Shown piece after piece: positions 1 through 8,472 of a DNA stretch of 64,000 nucleotides; positions within the stretch are counted from its first letter, which is position 1, and each line of letters starts with the position of its first letter. The stretch is from NCBI GenBank assembly GCA_947455465.1, contig CANGNS010000006.1:62001-126000 (forward strand), written 5' to 3'. The notes beneath the pieces are model-generated. The model saw only the letters and a program-made list of their open reading frames with translations. It ran no database searches and was not told the DNA's origin. Made by a program: the position numbers and the translations under genes. This DNA comes from Comamonadaceae bacterium (lineage in GTDB: Bacteria > Pseudomonadota > Gammaproteobacteria > Burkholderiales > Burkholderiaceae_C).

Positions 1-368
1 GAGGCGCTCTGTATGCGCCGACGGTTATTGACCACGTTAGCCCGCAGATGACCGTAGTACGTGAGGAAACCTTTGGCCCGGTTTCGCCCATTATTCGGTT
101 TTCTAGCTTGGACGAAGCCATTGCTTTGGCCAATGGCACGGCTTACGGCCTGTCCAGCGGCGTGTGCACCAACCGGCTAGACGATATCGTTCGTTTCGTT
201 GACGAGTTGCAGATGGGCACGGTAAATATCCGAGAAGTGCCGGGCTATCGCCTAGAACTCACGCCGTTTGGTGGCATCAAGGATTCTGGCCTGGGCTATA
301 AAGAAGGCGTGCAGGAAGCCATGAAAAGCTTTACCAACATCAAAACTTATTCTCTGCCTTGGGTTTAA
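1..368 (+). CDS. phnY: Phosphonoacetaldehyde dehydrogenase, C-terminal part (gene runs off the left edge)
   Basis: This is the last ~120 codons of an NAD(P)-dependent aldehyde dehydrogenase; the first complete codon is at 3. Visible landmarks are the conserved EETFGPV block, the [13 protein letters not shown] segment and the C-terminal [14 protein letters not shown] block followed by a [13 protein letters not shown] tail. Such a tail is what I know from phosphonoacetaldehyde dehydrogenases (oxidation of phosphonoacetaldehyde to phosphonoacetate), and the neighbours support that substrate: an HD phosphonate oxygenase starts 8 bases after the stop, and phnCDE lies nearby. The catalytic cysteine lies outside the window, so activity cannot be judged. 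Another aldehyde dehydrogenase subfamily is possible but less likely. The symbol PhnY is also used elsewhere for an unrelated 2-oxoglutarate dioxygenase. Confidence 0.8.
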   Translation, partial: GALYAPTVIDHVSPQMTVVREETFGPVSPIIRFSSLDEAIALANGTAYGLSSGVCTNRLDDIVRFVDELQMGTVNIREVPGYRLELTPFGGIKDSGLGYKEGVQEAMKSFTNIKTYSLPWV

Positions 369-376
369 GGTATTCC

Positions 377-937
377 ATGCAAGTGCTTCCATCACGTTTG
401 GCAGAAATTCGCGATTTGTTTTTTGCCCGTGGGCACTCGCAATACACCGGAGAGCCTGTCAGCCATCTGGAGCACGCCTTGCAGTGTGCGGCCCAAGCCG
501 AGCGTGAGGGCGCCGGTGATGCCCTGATAAGCGCTGCGCTCTTACATGACCTGGGCCATTTACTGCATGACCTGGGCGAGACGCCCAGTGCGCGCGGCCT
601 GGACGACGTGCATCAATATCGGGTCGTGCCGTTTTTGCGGGGTCTATTCCCCGACGCAGTGATTGATGCCATCCAGCGCCATGTCAGTGCCAAGCGCTAC
701 CTGTGTGCTACCCGTCCGCACTACCTGGCCCAATTGTCTGAGGACTCCAAACGCAGCCTCGCCCTGCAAGGTGGCGTTTTTAGTCTCGAGCAAGCGCAAG
801 CGTTCTTGGAGGAACCAGGCGCACATGATGCCGTGCGCCTGCGCGTGTGGGATGATTTGGCCAAACAGCCAGGTCTTGCGACGCCCGACTTAGCGCATTT
901 TTTGCAATGCGCCGCGCGCTGTTCGCTGGCCCATTGA
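377..937 (+). CDS. PhnZ-like HD-domain oxygenase associated with phosphonate degradation
   Basis: A 186-residue HD-domain protein of the phosphonate-operon HDIG group, related to PhnZ, a mixed-valence di-iron oxygenase that cleaves the C-P bond of a 1-hydroxyphosphonate. Candidate metal ligands are H33, H57-D58, H61, H79 and H102. Y23 and E26, spaced as in a YxxE pair just ahead of H33, resemble the Tyr/Glu pair reported to gate the PhnZ active site. I chose ATG 377 because AAGG at 367-370 lies six bases upstream; the longer frame from TTG 359 overlaps the preceding gene. It is likely co-transcribed with the dehydrogenase before it and the permease after it. Substrate is inferred from family and context; a non-oxygenase phosphohydrolase role is the main alternative. 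Confidence 0.8.
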   Translation: MQVLPSRLAEIRDLFFARGHSQYTGEPVSHLEHALQCAAQAEREGAGDALISAALLHDLGHLLHDLGETPSARGLDDVHQYRVVPFLRGLFPDAVIDAIQRHVSAKRYLCATRPHYLAQLSEDSKRSLALQGGVFSLEQAQAFLEEPGAHDAVRLRVWDDLAKQPGLATPDLAHFLQCAARCSLAH

Positions 938-940
938 CGC

Positions 941-1789
941 TTGGTGAACAGTCTCAGCCCGCAGGTCCTGATCGCCGTACTGGTAGGTGCCTTGCTGCAT
1001 GCGGGCTGGAACGCATTGGTCAAGTCCAGCACAGATAAGACCCTAGATACCGCGCTTATCCACGTAATTTGCTCCTTTTATGCCATGCCGGTGTGCTGGT
1101 ATCTGGGTCTGCCCGATCCACAGGTTTGGCCTTTCATCATCGCTTCCTTGCTAGTACATGTGGCCTACTACTTTGCGCTGGCTGGTGCTTACCGACATGG
1201 TGACTTGGGCTTGGCTTATCCCTTGATGCGAGGCACAGCACCTGTCCTGGTGGCGCTCAGCTCTTTCGTGGTGCTCGGAGAGGTACTCACACCGCTCGCA
1301 TGGTCGGGCGTTTTTGGGGTCAGCGTGGGCCTTCTCTGCATGGGTGCTGGGGGAGCGATGCTGCAGCAAAAAAAGGCGCTTGCGTTTGCATTATCTAATG
1401 CGGTTTTAATTGCTATTTATACGGTCGTCGACGCCAAGGGCGCGCGTATGAGCGGCCATGTTTTGCAATACGCGGCGCTCTTGTTTGCTTTGGATGGATG
1501 GCCTTTTGCCTTGCTAACTCTATGGCATCGCAAGGGCGATGTTATGCCTTATGTGCGCGAGCGTTGGCGCGTAGCGGCAGGCGGGGCGGGCGCCTCCTTG
1601 GCTTCTTATTCGATTGCCTTGTGGGCTATGACCGTGGCGCCCGTTGCCCTCATAGCCGCGCTGCGAGAGACATCGGTGCTATTTGCCGCGATTTTGGGCG
1701 CCTGGCTGCTTAAAGAACCGTGGACCCGGATGCGTGTGTTTGGCACCGCGTTTATCGTGATGGGTGTTATGGCACTGCATTTAGCCTAG
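941..1789 (+). CDS. Phosphonate-associated EamA/DMT-type membrane protein
   Basis: A 282-residue integral membrane protein of the drug/metabolite transporter superfamily, with about ten hydrophobic segments and two EamA-like halves. A DMT protein in this position matches the 'phosphonate utilization associated putative membrane protein' group. It begins three bases after the stop of the HD oxygenase gene, with TTG 941 or GTG 944 as start, which implies tight translational coupling. Its role is unknown; it could export a toxic intermediate (phosphonoacetaldehyde, phosphonoacetate) or import a phosphonate not handled by PhnCDE. Family assignment is firm, the transport substrate is speculation. 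Confidence 0.75.
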   Translation: MVNSLSPQVLIAVLVGALLHAGWNALVKSSTDKTLDTALIHVICSFYAMPVCWYLGLPDPQVWPFIIASLLVHVAYYFALAGAYRHGDLGLAYPLMRGTAPVLVALSSFVVLGEVLTPLAWSGVFGVSVGLLCMGAGGAMLQQKKALAFALSNAVLIAIYTVVDAKGARMSGHVLQYAALLFALDGWPFALLTLWHRKGDVMPYVRERWRVAAGGAGASLASYSIALWAMTVAPVALIAALRETSVLFAAILGAWLLKEPWTRMRVFGTAFIVMGVMALHLA

Positions 1790-1848
1790 CGCGTCACCAA
1801 TTGTTTTTGCTCCCGAAGTAAATCTGCAATATTTCTCATGCCTACTTA

Positions 1849-1865
1849 CCGATATTCTTTATCGG
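1849..1865 (+). promoter_or_regulatory. Small hairpin overlapping the phoD ribosome-binding site
   Basis: CCGATA (1849-1854) and TATCGG (1860-1865) can pair around a five-base loop, and the right arm runs into the GGAGG Shine-Dalgarno (1864-1868) of the phosphatase gene at ATG 1873. The stem would partly hide the ribosome-binding site. A 6-bp stem is weak and may be chance. Confidence 0.25.
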
Positions 1866-1872
1866 AGGTTTT

Positions 1873-3618
1873 ATGAGTAATCGTAGGAGTTTTCTTGTTA
1901 AGTCCAGTGCCGCCGCCGCTGTGGTGTCTCTGGATAGTGCTTTAGTCGCCTGTGGTGGTGGCAATTCGACAAAGCCGGCCCAATTTACTTACGGTGTTGC
2001 CAGCGGCGACCCGCTGGCAGACCGGGTGATATTGTGGACTTATGCCAAGATACCTGACAGCACAACGCCTGTAAACCTCACTTGGCAGGTATGTGTCGAT
2101 ACCAGTTTTGCAGCCGGAAAGGTAGTTAGTACAGGGACTTTAGTGGCCGACAGTTCCACTGGTTTCACAGCCAAAGTGGACGCCACGGGTCTGACTCCTG
2201 GAGTGAGTTATTACTACCGATTTGTCGATGGCGCTGGTGTCTCTTCGCCTGTGGGAATTACCCGTACATTGCCGGCTGCCAATGCCAATTCGGTGAAATT
2301 GGCGGTATTTTCTTGCTCTTTGTATTCCGCAGGATTTTTCAATGTATATGACGCAGCGCTTACCTCTGACGCGCAGTATGCGATTCATTTAGGTGACTAT
2401 ATTTATGAGTACGGTGTAGGCGGATTTGGAGACGCATCAGGTACTACAGGGCGTGCCGCTCCCGTTCCAGCGAAAGACATCGTCACCTTGGCAGACTACC
2501 GCGCCCGCTATGCGCAATATCGGTCAGATGCCAATTTGCAGGCTCTGCATGCAAAGATGCCTTGGATTACGGTGTGGGATGACCATGAATTTGCAAATAA
2601 TGCATTTGTTACCGGAGCCCAAAACCATAATGCAACGCAAGGTGATTGGGCCGTTCGTAAGAATAATGCAGCAACCGCTTACCACGAGTGGATGCCTATT
2701 CGGACAGAAAGTAGCAATTTGCTGAAAATCTACCGAAGCTTTGATTTCGGCGGCTTGTTGTCACTACATATGTTGGATACGCGCATAGAAGGTCGTGTCC
2801 AACAATATGGCTTCTACGGTGACCCGGCAAATGCAGACGGGTCAGCTTATAACTATGCAGATTATGTTGGCGGCATTCAAACAGGAGCAGACGCCAATCG
2901 AACCATGATTAGCAAAACCCAATTGGACTGGTTGACTGGACGATTCAACGCGTCAACTGCACCGTGGCAAATACTGGGTAATCAAGACATCATGGGACGT
3001 ATGTGGTTTCCTGCCTCGGTCTTGGGTGCGCAAGCTGCCAAGGGTGCCACAGCGGACTCGGTGGGTCAAGCGGTAGGCGCCTACATCATGGCTAAGGCGA
3101 CTCCGGCTGCAGCACGGTCTGCGGAGCAAGCAGGACTGGCAAATCCTCTGGTCAATCCTCGTTTGCCTTACAACCTCGATTCCTGGGACGGCTATCCCTT
3201 GCAACGTGAAGGAATATTGCGTACCGCTAGTGCCATGAAGAAAAACCTGGTGGCGATTTCTGGCGACTCGCACAACGCGTGGTTCAATAACCTCAGTTTG
3301 TTGGATGGAACCAAAGTGGGTTATGAGTTCGCTGGATCATCTGTCACATCACCAGGTTTTGAAAGTGTCGGCCTTGGCGCATTCGCACCCTTTGTCGATG
3401 GCAGCTATGTGACCAAATCTTACGGGTCGGGGATGGGCTTGGTCGACGATGTCAATTACGCAGATACCTCGCGCCGTGGTTATTTGCTGCTAACTGTCAC
3501 AGCAACTTCGGTAAAGGGTGACTACGTCTTCGTCGATACGATTGGATCATCCAAATATACGGCTACCATTGGTAAATCCATTACCGTAAACCTGGATAAG
3601 TCAGTAAGTTACGCCTGA
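1873..3618 (+). CDS. phoD: PhoD-type alkaline phosphatase/phosphodiesterase, Tat lipoprotein
   Basis: A 581-residue exported phosphatase. The N-terminus has a twin-arginine start (SNRRSFLV, R4-R5), a hydrophobic stretch and a lipobox ending at C27 followed by glycines, so it is probably exported folded by Tat and lipid-anchored. A PhoD N-terminal beta domain precedes the metallophosphatase domain. Metal-site motifs typical of PhoD are visible: LGDYIYEYG (~residue 173), WDDHEFANN (~235), GNQDIMGR and SGDSHNAW (~462). PhoD enzymes hydrolyse phosphate mono- and diesters outside the cytoplasm. It follows the phosphonate permease gene by 83 bases on the same strand, fitting a phosphate-scavenging locus. 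ATG 1873 has GGAGG five bases upstream. Confidence 0.9.
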   Translation: MSNRRSFLVKSSAAAAVVSLDSALVACGGGNSTKPAQFTYGVASGDPLADRVILWTYAKIPDSTTPVNLTWQVCVDTSFAAGKVVSTGTLVADSSTGFTAKVDATGLTPGVSYYYRFVDGAGVSSPVGITRTLPAANANSVKLAVFSCSLYSAGFFNVYDAALTSDAQYAIHLGDYIYEYGVGGFGDASGTTGRAAPVPAKDIVTLADYRARYAQYRSDANLQALHAKMPWITVWDDHEFANNAFVTGAQNHNATQGDWAVRKNNAATAYHEWMPIRTESSNLLKIYRSFDFGGLLSLHMLDTRIEGRVQQYGFYGDPANADGSAYNYADYVGGIQTGADANRTMISKTQLDWLTGRFNASTAPWQILGNQDIMGRMWFPASVLGAQAAKGATADSVGQAVGAYIMAKATPAAARSAEQAGLANPLVNPRLPYNLDSWDGYPLQREGILRTASAMKKNLVAISGDSHNAWFNNLSLLDGTKVGYEFAGSSVTSPGFESVGLGAFAPFVDGSYVTKSYGSGMGLVDDVNYADTSRRGYLLLTVTATSVKGDYVFVDTIGSSKYTATIGKSITVNLDKSVSYA

Positions 3619-3622
3619 TTTA

Positions 3623-4714
3623 TTACAAATAGGTGCCCAAAAAGTTCCGCCCTCGGGCGGAACTTAGTTCATTTATGAGTTGATGACGTCCCGCATCTGT
3701 TGTGCGTAATTCGCGAGGCTCAATACCCACCGCGCAGATCCATTGATGGATCTCTGTCACACCAAAATCGGATGAGTTTTCAAATATCTGGCTTAATGAC
3801 TTTTGGCAATCGGTGCTTGATTTGATCGCAATATCCCAAACCATTGGCAGCCATACGGCGACAGCATGGCCATGTGGCAAATTTTCATCAAGTGTAAGTT
3901 GATAAGAAAGTGCATGGGCCAAAGCAGTTCGGGTTTGCGACATCGCCAGTCCGGCTAACAAACTAGCCCTTGCCAATTCTGTTTGGGCTTCATAATTTTC
4001 ATCGCAATGAAGCAATGCGGGGAGCTGTGCAATCACGGTGCATGCAGCTTCAATAGCCAGCGCTTCGGTGATGGGCGTCCGATTGATATTCCAAAGTGAC
4101 TCTAGCGCATGGGCAAGCGAATCTAAGGCGCAATCTCGGCTCAGCGAAAGAGGACATGATCGGCTCAGGTCTGGGTCAATAATGGCGCGCTCTGCAAAAC
4201 CATTAGTTGGCGACCATGACAATTTTTGGGGTTGGGGTGCCAGCGTATCCCAAAGCGTAGCCCACGGCGTAACTTCACTGCCGGTTCCTGCTGTGCTGGG
4301 GATAAGCCAAAGTGGATGTCGATGAAAGGAATCTGGTAATTGGTTTGTTCGCCAAACTTGTTCGGCGGAAATTTCCGATGGAAGGCGAAATCGGACAGCT
4401 TTGGCTAAATCAAGCGTACTTCCGCCGCCAACTGCAAGGACCAGGCAATCGGGATATTGATCTAAAACCGGCCAAAGGCAATCGCATAGCTCCTTGGCCT
4501 TTTCAACAGAGGCCAACCCTCCTTCAAACCAAGCTATGGATTTGCAATGGTCTTCAAGTAAGCCACGTAGAAATTTTTCGTTTTCGCCACCCAAGGCGCC
4601 CCGATCAGCGATGAGAACCAAGGGTTGATTGAACTGCAATGCGTTAAATGCGCCGCAGCCCCAACTTATCTTTACCGGGTTGTGCCAGCTTAAATGAAGC
4701 GTTTGCGAAGCCAT
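3623..4714 (-). CDS. Phosphonate-associated iron-containing alcohol dehydrogenase
   Basis: A 363-residue group III (Fe-ADH) dehydrogenase. The nucleotide-binding [11 protein letters not shown] segment is at 96-106, the [15 protein letters not shown] block at 139-153, and the iron ligands fit D198, H202, H267 and H281 with the usual 14-residue spacing of the last two. Its start overlaps the phnE stop by 25 bases, so it is the fourth gene of a phnC-phnD-phnE-ADH operon. A phosphonate-operon Fe-ADH family is known, and a related enzyme (PhpC) reduces phosphonoacetaldehyde in phosphinothricin biosynthesis. Here I infer oxidation of 2-hydroxyethylphosphonate to phosphonoacetaldehyde, or detoxifying reduction. 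Direction and substrate are not visible in sequence. Confidence 0.8.
   Translation of the reverse strand: MASQTLHLSWHNPVKISWGCGAFNALQFNQPLVLIADRGALGGENEKFLRGLLEDHCKSIAWFEGGLASVEKAKELCDCLWPVLDQYPDCLVLAVGGGSTLDLAKAVRFRLPSEISAEQVWRTNQLPDSFHRHPLWLIPSTAGTGSEVTPWATLWDTLAPQPQKLSWSPTNGFAERAIIDPDLSRSCPLSLSRDCALDSLAHALESLWNINRTPITEALAIEAACTVIAQLPALLHCDENYEAQTELARASLLAGLAMSQTRTALAHALSYQLTLDENLPHGHAVAVWLPMVWDIAIKSSTDCQKSLSQIFENSSDFGVTEIHQWICAVGIEPRELRTTDAGRHQLINELSSARGRNFLGTYL
3642..3665 (-). terminator. Terminator-like hairpin inside the 3' end of the iron-ADH gene
   Basis: AAGTTCCGCCC (3642-3652) and GGGCGGAACTT (3655-3665) form a perfect 11-bp stem. Read on the minus strand it is followed by a run of five T (complement of 3639-3643), the classic intrinsic-terminator layout for the phnCDE-ADH transcript. 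It lies upstream of the ADH stop codon at 3623-3625, inside coding sequence. On the plus strand it lies 24 bases after the phoD stop and could end that transcript too, although the downstream U tract is poor there. Confidence 0.55.
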
Positions 4715-5517
4715 GCAGAAAACATATCAATGAGTGTCACTGTGAGGGCCAGCATAATCAGGACTGCACAAGTCTGCGCATATTGAAAACTGCGAATGAC
4801 TTCGTACAACACCACGCCAATGCCTCCGGCACCGACCATGCCTACCACAGACGCAGAGCGTACATTTGATTCAAACCGGTATAAAGAATAGGAAAGCCAC
4901 AAGGGCATGACTTGCGGAAAAATACCATAAACCACCTCGGCCAATTTATTCGCACCCATGGCGCGTATGCCTTCGACGGGACGCTCGTCAATGGCCTCCA
5001 CCGCTTCGGAAAACAATTTTGCCAAAGTGCCTGTGGTGTGCACGAACAGGGCAAGTACACCCGCAAAGGGCCCCAAACCGACAGCCACGATAAACAACAT
5101 GGCAAAGACCATCTCGTTGATGGCTCGGCATAAGTCCATAAAGCGCCGCACGGGCTGATGCACCCAGGGCGGGGCCACATTGTGGGCGCTCAGCAAACCC
5201 AAAGGTATAGCAGCCACGATGGCCAGAACCGTGCCCCACAGTGCGATGTGAAGGGTAACCACCATTTCATGCAAATAAATGCGCCAATCGTGAAAATTCG
5301 GCGGAAAAAATTCCCGCGCGTACACACGCATATTGTCAGCGTCACGGATGAGGTCCAGCGGACGCATTTCGGCGCCTTGCCAAGCCCAGGCCAGGGTGCC
5401 AAGCACCAAGGCCCAAACCACGGTCGTCGACCAAGTAGAACGACCCCCGCCGGCCTGCATCAGCAAAGCCTCTAGACGCTCTGTGCTGCTGTTTGTCGGT
5501 GGGTTAACGGGGGTCAT
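4690..5517 (-). CDS. phnE: Phosphonate ABC transporter permease PhnE
   Basis: A 275-residue inner-membrane permease with one N-terminal membrane segment (~30-48), an amphipathic region and about five more segments. The EAA-type cytoplasmic loop that docks to the ATPase is visible as [17 protein letters not shown] in the second half, and the [11 protein letters not shown] block near the end is typical of PhnE/PhnT permeases. It lies 18 bases after phnD and overlaps the following dehydrogenase gene, so PhnC, PhnD and PhnE form a complete importer. ATG 5517 is the only reasonable start. Confidence 0.93.
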   Translation of the reverse strand: MTPVNPPTNSSTERLEALLMQAGGGRSTWSTTVVWALVLGTLAWAWQGAEMRPLDLIRDADNMRVYAREFFPPNFHDWRIYLHEMVVTLHIALWGTVLAIVAAIPLGLLSAHNVAPPWVHQPVRRFMDLCRAINEMVFAMLFIVAVGLGPFAGVLALFVHTTGTLAKLFSEAVEAIDERPVEGIRAMGANKLAEVVYGIFPQVMPLWLSYSLYRFESNVRSASVVGMVGAGGIGVVLYEVIRSFQYAQTCAVLIMLALTVTLIDMFSAWLRKRFI

Positions 5518-5535
5518 GGGCGCTCGGTTTGGCGA

Positions 5536-6483
5536 CTATTTGGCTAAAGCGCTCAACTTTTTGTCGATGTCAGCCAGCAAGCGCGCTTTTTCTTCAGCGC
5601 TATATTGCTCATCGTTTTCAACTTTGCGGCGGTCTTTGAACAATTCCAACTGGCGAATGGGAATCAACTGGTCATTGGTCGATTCTTTGAAGCCACTGTA
5701 GTTGTAGATATTTTTCAATACTGCTTTATCTGAATCCGTCTTGCCGTAGCCGATTAGGAAGCTCTTCACTTTGGCTTTAACAGCGGGGTCTAGGTCTTTG
5801 CGCCAAACAATGGGATCATTTGGAATGAGGGGACTTTTCCAAATAATTTTCAGCTCTTTGGCCATCTCCGGCTTGCTTTGTTCTAGCTTATCGGTCTCTT
5901 CGGTGTTATTGGTGGCGACATCCACTTGCTTGGCCAAAACAGCTTGAATATTGGCGCCATGGCTGGCATTGCGTATGGTCTTGAAGGCCGTACGTGGATC
6001 CACTTTGTTCATGGCAAAGACGTAATAGCTGGGAACCAAAAAGCCCGAGGTAGATCCAGGGTCACCAATGCCGAAATTAATTAACTTGCTATTTTTTAGA
6101 ACGTCATTGAGGTTGTTGTACGGGCTGTCTTTTTGAGTGATCAATAAGGAGTAATAACCCAATGAGCCGTCCGAGCGCAAGATTTGCGCAAACACCTCGC
6201 CATTGGAGCGGTCCACAGCGTCGATGGCGGCTTTATTGCCATACCAGGCCACTTGCACTTTGTTAAAGCGCATGGCTTCGACCACACCGGCGTAGTCCGG
6301 CGCATAGAAGGCTTTTACTGTGAGGCCTGTCTTTTTCTCCATATCACGAAACAAAGGTTCCCAGCGCTCGCGCTCTACGCTGGCCGAATCGGTCGCGATA
6401 ACGCCAAAGTTAATTTCTTGCGCGGCAGCCAGCATGCTGACCGAGAGGAGGGACAAAGCAAATACATAACGCAATGGTTTCAT
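5536..6483 (-). CDS. phnD: Phosphonate ABC transporter substrate-binding protein PhnD
   Basis: A 315-residue periplasmic binding protein. A Sec signal peptide is obvious (hydrophobic core followed by LAAAQ at ~18-22). The mature start INFGVIATDSA, the FYAPDYAGVVEAMRF segment and the DPGSTSGFLVPSYYVF block near residue 140 match phosphonate/phosphite binding proteins, where the Ser-Thr-Ser turn holds the phosphonate oxygens. It lies between phnC (39-base gap) and phnE (18-base gap). Ligand preference (2-aminoethylphosphonate, hydroxyethylphosphonate, phosphite) cannot be read from sequence. Confidence 0.92.
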   Translation of the reverse strand: MKPLRYVFALSLLSVSMLAAAQEINFGVIATDSASVERERWEPLFRDMEKKTGLTVKAFYAPDYAGVVEAMRFNKVQVAWYGNKAAIDAVDRSNGEVFAQILRSDGSLGYYSLLITQKDSPYNNLNDVLKNSKLINFGIGDPGSTSGFLVPSYYVFAMNKVDPRTAFKTIRNASHGANIQAVLAKQVDVATNNTEETDKLEQSKPEMAKELKIIWKSPLIPNDPIVWRKDLDPAVKAKVKSFLIGYGKTDSDKAVLKNIYNYSGFKESTNDQLIPIRQLELFKDRRKVENDEQYSAEEKARLLADIDKKLSALAK

Positions 6484-6522
6484 GGCAATACTCCAATAGA
6501 AAAAGAAACAAATAATCGGGAA

Positions 6523-7362
6523 CTACACGGGAATAGATAAATCGAGCGATGCATGTGCTGGCGGTGTAAACCCTTCGTCGCGCAGCAGTTCGTCGCTGTG
6601 GCTGCCGTACAGATCGCGTAAGTGGGTATCGGTTAACTCGGTTGGCGAGCCATCAAAGACCACCGCGCCTGAGCGCAGCGCGACGATGCGCGAGCAATAT
6701 TGGCGCGCCATGGCTACGTTATGCAAGCTGACCACCAATGTCATGCCCTTATCCTGGTTCAACTGTTTGAGCAAATGCATGACGCGCCGTGCAGACTCTG
6801 GATCTAGCGAGGCGACTGGCTCATCAGCCAACAATATCCGTGCCCCTTGTAGCAGGGCGCGGGCTACGGCCGCGCGTTGTTGCTGCCCACCAGAAAGAGT
6901 ACTTGCGCGTTGAAATGCATAGGCGGCCAATCCCACCGACTCCAAGGCTTGTAGCGCCTGGATTTTTTGCGCTTTAGTAAACGCACCAGAGACCACCCGC
7001 CACAGCGGCATCTGCGGCAGCAAACCCGTCAGCACATTGCTGATCAAGCTCATGCGACCGACCAAGTTGAACTGTTGAAAAATGATTCCGGTTTGGCGAC
7101 GCAGCGTACGCACCCCATCGCTGAGCGCCCCGTGACCCTGCAGTTGTTGGCCAAATAGTGCGACAGCGCTGTCTTTGCCGTCCAACATCTCCAACCCGCA
7201 GATGCTGCGCAAGAGAGTGGTTTTCCCCGAGCCAGACGCACCTAAAAGCGCTACACATTCACCGGCGCCGATGCGTAAATTGACCCCTGCCAAGGCCTGT
7301 GTGCGACCAAAGCTTTTCTTGGCATGGGTAATGGAAATGGCGTCCGGCAGGCTTGGCAACAT
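6523..7362 (-). CDS. phnC: Phosphonate ABC transporter ATP-binding protein PhnC
   Basis: A 279-residue ABC ATPase with Walker A GASGSGKTT (41-49), Q-loop FQQFN (~95-99), signature LSGGQQQR (156-163), Walker B ILLADEP (176-182) and H-loop His214. The insert around 60-130 and overall length fit PhnC rather than a general amino-acid importer ATPase. It is the first gene of the operon phnC-phnD-phnE-ADH. The start ATG 7362 has only a weak Shine-Dalgarno, and a Pho-box-like sequence lies 23 bases upstream, so the leader would be very short. Confidence 0.93.
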   Translation of the reverse strand: MLPSLPDAISITHAKKSFGRTQALAGVNLRIGAGECVALLGASGSGKTTLLRSICGLEMLDGKDSAVALFGQQLQGHGALSDGVRTLRRQTGIIFQQFNLVGRMSLISNVLTGLLPQMPLWRVVSGAFTKAQKIQALQALESVGLAAYAFQRASTLSGGQQQRAAVARALLQGARILLADEPVASLDPESARRVMHLLKQLNQDKGMTLVVSLHNVAMARQYCSRIVALRSGAVVFDGSPTELTDTHLRDLYGSHSDELLRDEGFTPPAHASLDLSIPV

Positions 7363-7385
7363 GCCCGCTAATGTCGCTTAAGAAA

Positions 7386-7403
7386 ATGAATTATTTATGA
7401 CAA
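7386..7403 (-). promoter_or_regulatory. Candidate Pho box upstream of phnC
   Basis: Read on the minus strand the 18 bases are TTGTCATAAATAATTCAT, which agree at 13 of 18 positions with the E. coli-type consensus CTGTCATAAAACTGTCAT; the first half-site is nearly perfect and the second is weak. The position, just ahead of the phnCDE operon, suits PhoB control under phosphate limitation. A matching -10 element is not clear, and the closeness to the start codon is a reservation. Confidence 0.35.
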
Positions 7404-7440
7404 ATTAGTGTAAAAAAAAGTCATGGGGCTCAGACCAGAA

Positions 7441-7719
7441 CTAGCGCAGCCCCAAATCCAGCGCCCCGCCAGGTAATTCGCCGATGCGCACAAATCGGCG
7501 CTGAACCACGCCCTGGTAGTCCACCATTTCATCAAACATCGCTGCCGGGCGCACCCATAGGCCGTGGGCGCCGTACAGCGCGCGGTAGAGGGTCATGGGC
7601 TCTAAGCTTTCGCTGTGGCGGGTGGTGGCCAGCACCGCGTACATGCCGCCTTTGTAATGGCGGTACAGGCCTGGCGGGGTGCTGATGAGCGCAGGCAGGT
7701 CGTGGTCGCTGGCTGCCAT
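7441..7719 (-). CDS. DUF1653 family small protein
   Basis: A 92-residue cytoplasmic protein with the GLYRHYKGGMYAVL start and the MTLYRALYG...LWVRPAAMFDE segment characteristic of DUF1653, a small domain of unknown function. Its ATG directly follows the TAA stop of trhO with no gap, so the two are translationally coupled. No catalytic residues are evident. A role linked to tRNA modification is only suggested by the neighbour. Confidence 0.8.
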   Translation of the reverse strand: MAASDHDLPALISTPPGLYRHYKGGMYAVLATTRHSESLEPMTLYRALYGAHGLWVRPAAMFDEMVDYQGVVQRRFVRIGELPGGALDLGLR

Positions 7720-8472
7720 TTAGTAGCCTGGCCCTTGCAGCGGTATCGCCTGTAAATCAGGCCCCACCACGCGCCGCTCGTCAAAAACAAAACAACCGCC
7801 GGTGTAATGCTTGGCGTCGGTTTCTTCAAAATACTTGAGGATGCCGCCCTCCAACTGGTAGACATGCTGCAGGCCTTCCTCGCGCATCAGGATGGCCGCT
7901 TTCTCGCAGCGGATGCCGCCGGTGCAAAAACTCACCACGGTCTTGTCCTTGAGCGATTCTTTGTGCGCCCGGAAAGCGTCCGGAAACTCGGTGAACTTGC
8001 TGATGCGCCAATCCAGCGCGCCCTCGAAGGTGCCTTCGTCGACTTCAAAAGCATTGCGCGTGTCCAGCGTCACGACCGGCCGGCCCGCATCGTCCACACC
8101 CGCTTCCAGCCAGCGGCGCACCGTGGCCGCGCTGACCGCTGGTGCACGCCCAGCGGCGGGTTGGATGGCCGGGTGGTTCATGCGGATGATCTCGTTTTTT
8201 ACCTTCACCAGCATTTTCTTGAACGGCTGCGCCTCGGACCAACTCTCTTTGGGCGCCAGGGGGGCAAAGCGCGCGTCTGCTTGGAGCTGGACGACAAAGC
8301 TACGGACATCGTCGGCCGCGCCGGCCAAAAACATATTGATGCCTTCATGGGCCAGCAATACCGTGCCCTTGAGCTGCAAGCCTAACGCGCGGCGCTGCAA
8401 TGTATCGCGCAGCGCGTTGGCATCGGGCAGCGGGGTGAACAAGTAGGCAGAGATATTGAGGATGCTGGGCAT
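7720..8472 (-). CDS. trhO: tRNA uridine(34) hydroxylase, rhodanese-type (TrhO/YceA)
   Basis: A 250-residue protein: an N-terminal ferredoxin-like UPF0176 domain (about 1-95) followed by a rhodanese domain (about 115-210) whose active-site loop is CTGGIRCEKA with C183 and C189. TrhO hydroxylates U34 of certain tRNAs with oxygen, the first step to 5-carboxymethoxyuridine-type wobble bases. A short PGY tail ends the protein just before the DUF1653 gene; E. coli YceA carries a longer C-terminal extension. The start at ATG 8472 gives the expected MPSILNISAYLF opening. Confidence 0.9.
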   Translation of the reverse strand: MPSILNISAYLFTPLPDANALRDTLQRRALGLQLKGTVLLAHEGINMFLAGAADDVRSFVVQLQADARFAPLAPKESWSEAQPFKKMLVKVKNEIIRMNHPAIQPAAGRAPAVSAATVRRWLEAGVDDAGRPVVTLDTRNAFEVDEGTFEGALDWRISKFTEFPDAFRAHKESLKDKTVVSFCTGGIRCEKAAILMREEGLQHVYQLEGGILKYFEETDAKHYTGGCFVFDERRVVGPDLQAIPLQGPGY

